A stretch of DNA of 38,850 bases. Source: SIG480 sp045586595 (GTDB taxonomy: Bacteria > Bacillota > Clostridia > Oscillospirales > JAAYXM01). Each line of letters starts with the position of its first letter. Within the stretch, counting starts at the first letter, position 1. Under the pieces are notes generated by a model, which had not been told where the DNA came from, made no database searches, and saw only the letters and a program-made list of their open reading frames with translations. The stretch lies in the NCBI GenBank assembly GCA_045586595.1, contig JAZNAQ010000014.1, positions 1-38,850 on the forward strand, in the 5' to 3' direction. The position numbers were made by a program, and so were the translations under genes. Shown here in pieces: positions 38,182 through 38,850 of this stretch.

Positions 38182-38289
38182 CTCTATTTAGAGTTTTAAT
38201 ATATATGGAGAGGTATCGAAGTGGTCATAACGGGGCTGACTCGAAATTGTCCCAATCTTTTAGAAGTTGTTGGAATACAATTCTCCGCA
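38182..38289 (+). pseudogene. tRNA-Ser-like unit 2 (degenerate tRNA)
   Basis: A 4-bp hairpin (38182-38185 with 38190-38193), then a full-length tRNA-Ser-like sequence (38207-38289). The 5' part GGAGAGGTATCGAAGTGG, then TCATAACGGGGC, and the anticodon-loop ACTCGAAA match the working tRNA closely. The variable arm and T-arm are degenerate (TGGAATA where TTCGAAT is expected), and the 3' end TTCTCCGCA lacks proper pairing with the acceptor. Probably not aminoacylated. Confidence 0.6.
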
Positions 38290-38410
38290 AGCCCTGTAAC
38301 AGTGCGGTTTTCAGCAATCGGTGCTGACAATAAAGAAATTCTTTTCTAATGAGATTTCTAATAAAATTTAATATTTGCTTTAAACTCATTTTTTGAGTTT
38401 AGATATATAC

Positions 38411-38497
38411 GGAGCGGTATCGAAGAGGTCATAACGAGCGCGACTCGAAATCGTGTTGCCGTCAGGCACGTGGGTTCGAATCCCACCCGCTCCGCCA
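38411..38497 (+). tRNA. tRNA-Ser (anticodon CGA)
   Basis: A complete class II tRNA: acceptor GGAGCGG/CCGCTCC (38411-38417 with 38487-38493), anticodon loop CTCGAAA with anticodon CGA (reads UCG), a long variable arm TGCC-GTCA-GGCA, T-arm GTGGG-TTCGAAT-CCCAC, discriminator G and encoded CCA. It is preceded by an 8-bp hairpin (38381-38388 with 38394-38401), like the two degenerate units before it. Confidence 0.97.
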
Positions 38498-38529
38498 AAG
38501 AGCACCTGAATAAGGTGCTCTTTTTCTTT
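38497..38529 (+). terminator. terminator of the tRNA-Ser array
   Basis: An 11-bp perfect stem (38497-38507 with 38513-38523, loop of 5) is followed by a T-rich run. It begins at the last base of the CCA end. Confidence 0.92.
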
Positions 38530-38662
38530 GCCAATATGCCCTCAAAAAGCCGTTATATTTGCCCTAAAATCGCTTTTAACTATCTATAAGGTGTAAACAC
38601 CCTACCCGCAACTAATAATCCTTATTATTGGCTTATGATTGTGGAGTGTTTGTAGCAAAACC

Positions 38663-38751
38663 TTGACATTTAATTGTGTCTGTTATATAATCTATGTGAA
38701 ATTAATCATTGAAACCGAAAGAGGTTAAGCATACATTTTATGCTTAACCTC
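38663..38751 (+). promoter_or_regulatory. consensus promoter running into a hairpin (possible small RNA)
   Basis: A perfect TTGACA (38663-38668), 17-bp spacer and TATAAT (38686-38691). About 30 bases after the promoter comes a 12-bp perfect stem (38721-38732 with 38740-38751). No start codon with a ribosome site lies between. Either a small RNA of about 60-70 bases is made, or the promoter reads through against the minus-strand gene at the edge. The hairpin can also terminate that gene. Between 38530 and 38662 I see only short dyads. Confidence 0.5.
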
Positions 38752-38770
38752 AATTTGTTTATATAGGTGT

Positions 38771-38850
38771 TTATTCCATTGTGCCGACCATTTTATTTAT
38801 GTCGCCGTCTGAGTCTACAATGATGGTTTGAGTTTTACTTGGAGCCACAT
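38771..38850 (-). CDS. C-terminal end of a gene entering from the right (partial)
   Basis: An open minus-strand frame of 25 codons plus a stop (TAA at 38773-38771), reading VAPSKTQTIIVDSDGDIN and then KMVGTME. The hairpin at 38721-38751 lies just downstream, as expected for a gene end. The fragment is too short to name. Confidence 0.55.
   Translation of the reverse strand, partial: VAPSKTQTIIVDSDGDINKMVGTME

Noticed and set aside
38008..38497. The tRNA-Ser repeats as attL/attR sites of an integrated element
   Set aside because: Integration normally duplicates the 3' end of a tRNA gene. Here the 5' part is what repeats, the copies are only 200 bases apart, and no integrase is present.
1..38850. 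CRISPR array, insertion sequence or transposase
   Set aside because: No regularly spaced short repeats and no transposase-like frames were seen on either strand.

Overview
The window looks like a chromosome segment of an anaerobic, spore-forming Clostridia-type Firmicute. The grounds are strong GGAGG ribosome sites, many TTG/GTG starts, a Rex redox repressor, a SpoIIQ-like M23 protein, an SLH-domain surface protein, a YqhQ/DUF1385 protein and a short PolA-RimI-TsaD operon. Genus cannot be read from the sequence. Almost all genes from 174 to 36249 lie on the minus strand; only a 53-residue zinc-ribbon gene (20088-20249) and the right end (36367 onward) are on the plus strand.

Layout. (1) 1-4204: the start of an outgoing gene with a palindromic operator, a zinc-ribbon membrane protein, then an isocitrate dehydrogenase-rex-SLH operon, and a gene-free AT-rich stretch with three tandem DnaA boxes. 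(2) 4205-18704: a 14.5 kb run of thirteen closely packed minus-strand genes: lipoprotein, response regulator, histidine kinase, DUF1385, prmC, recA, recX, rimO, pgsA, cysS, polA, rimI, tsaD. It has a good promoter at its head (18749-18777). (3) 18842-23478: an alpha/beta hydrolase, the lone plus-strand zinc ribbon, and a tsaE-tsaB-rpiB-proB-rlmA operon. Between them, segments 2 and 3 supply TsaB, TsaD and TsaE of the t6A tRNA-modification pathway.

(4) 23551-34289 is the accessory region and the most interesting part. A phage-derived set (small terminase, large terminase with ATPase and nuclease motifs, a large beta-rich protein, a helical protein ending in an HTH-like segment, a small membrane protein, and a portal) has no capsid, protease, tail, lysis or integrase gene. 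It runs straight into polymorphic-toxin genes: a full-length toxin with a glycine-zipper C-terminus, an unknown membrane protein and a DUF4176 protein. After a terminator comes a 5'-truncated second toxin with an Ntox37-like C-terminus, plus its likely zinc-ribbon immunity protein. The two toxin genes share a 215-bp direct repeat encoding FLEGFN motifs, and the two cassettes end in near-identical terminators. This is the architecture of an orphan toxin module that can be swapped by recombination.

(5) 34349-37921: SpoIIQ-like protein, YchF, a divergent SOD-family protein and an EamA transporter. (6) 37942-38529: one promoter followed by three repeated units, each a hairpin plus a tRNA-Ser-like sequence. 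Only the last is an intact tRNA-Ser(CGA); the first is split by a 112-nt structured insertion. The right edge holds a consensus promoter pointing into a hairpin, and the C-terminus of another minus-strand gene.
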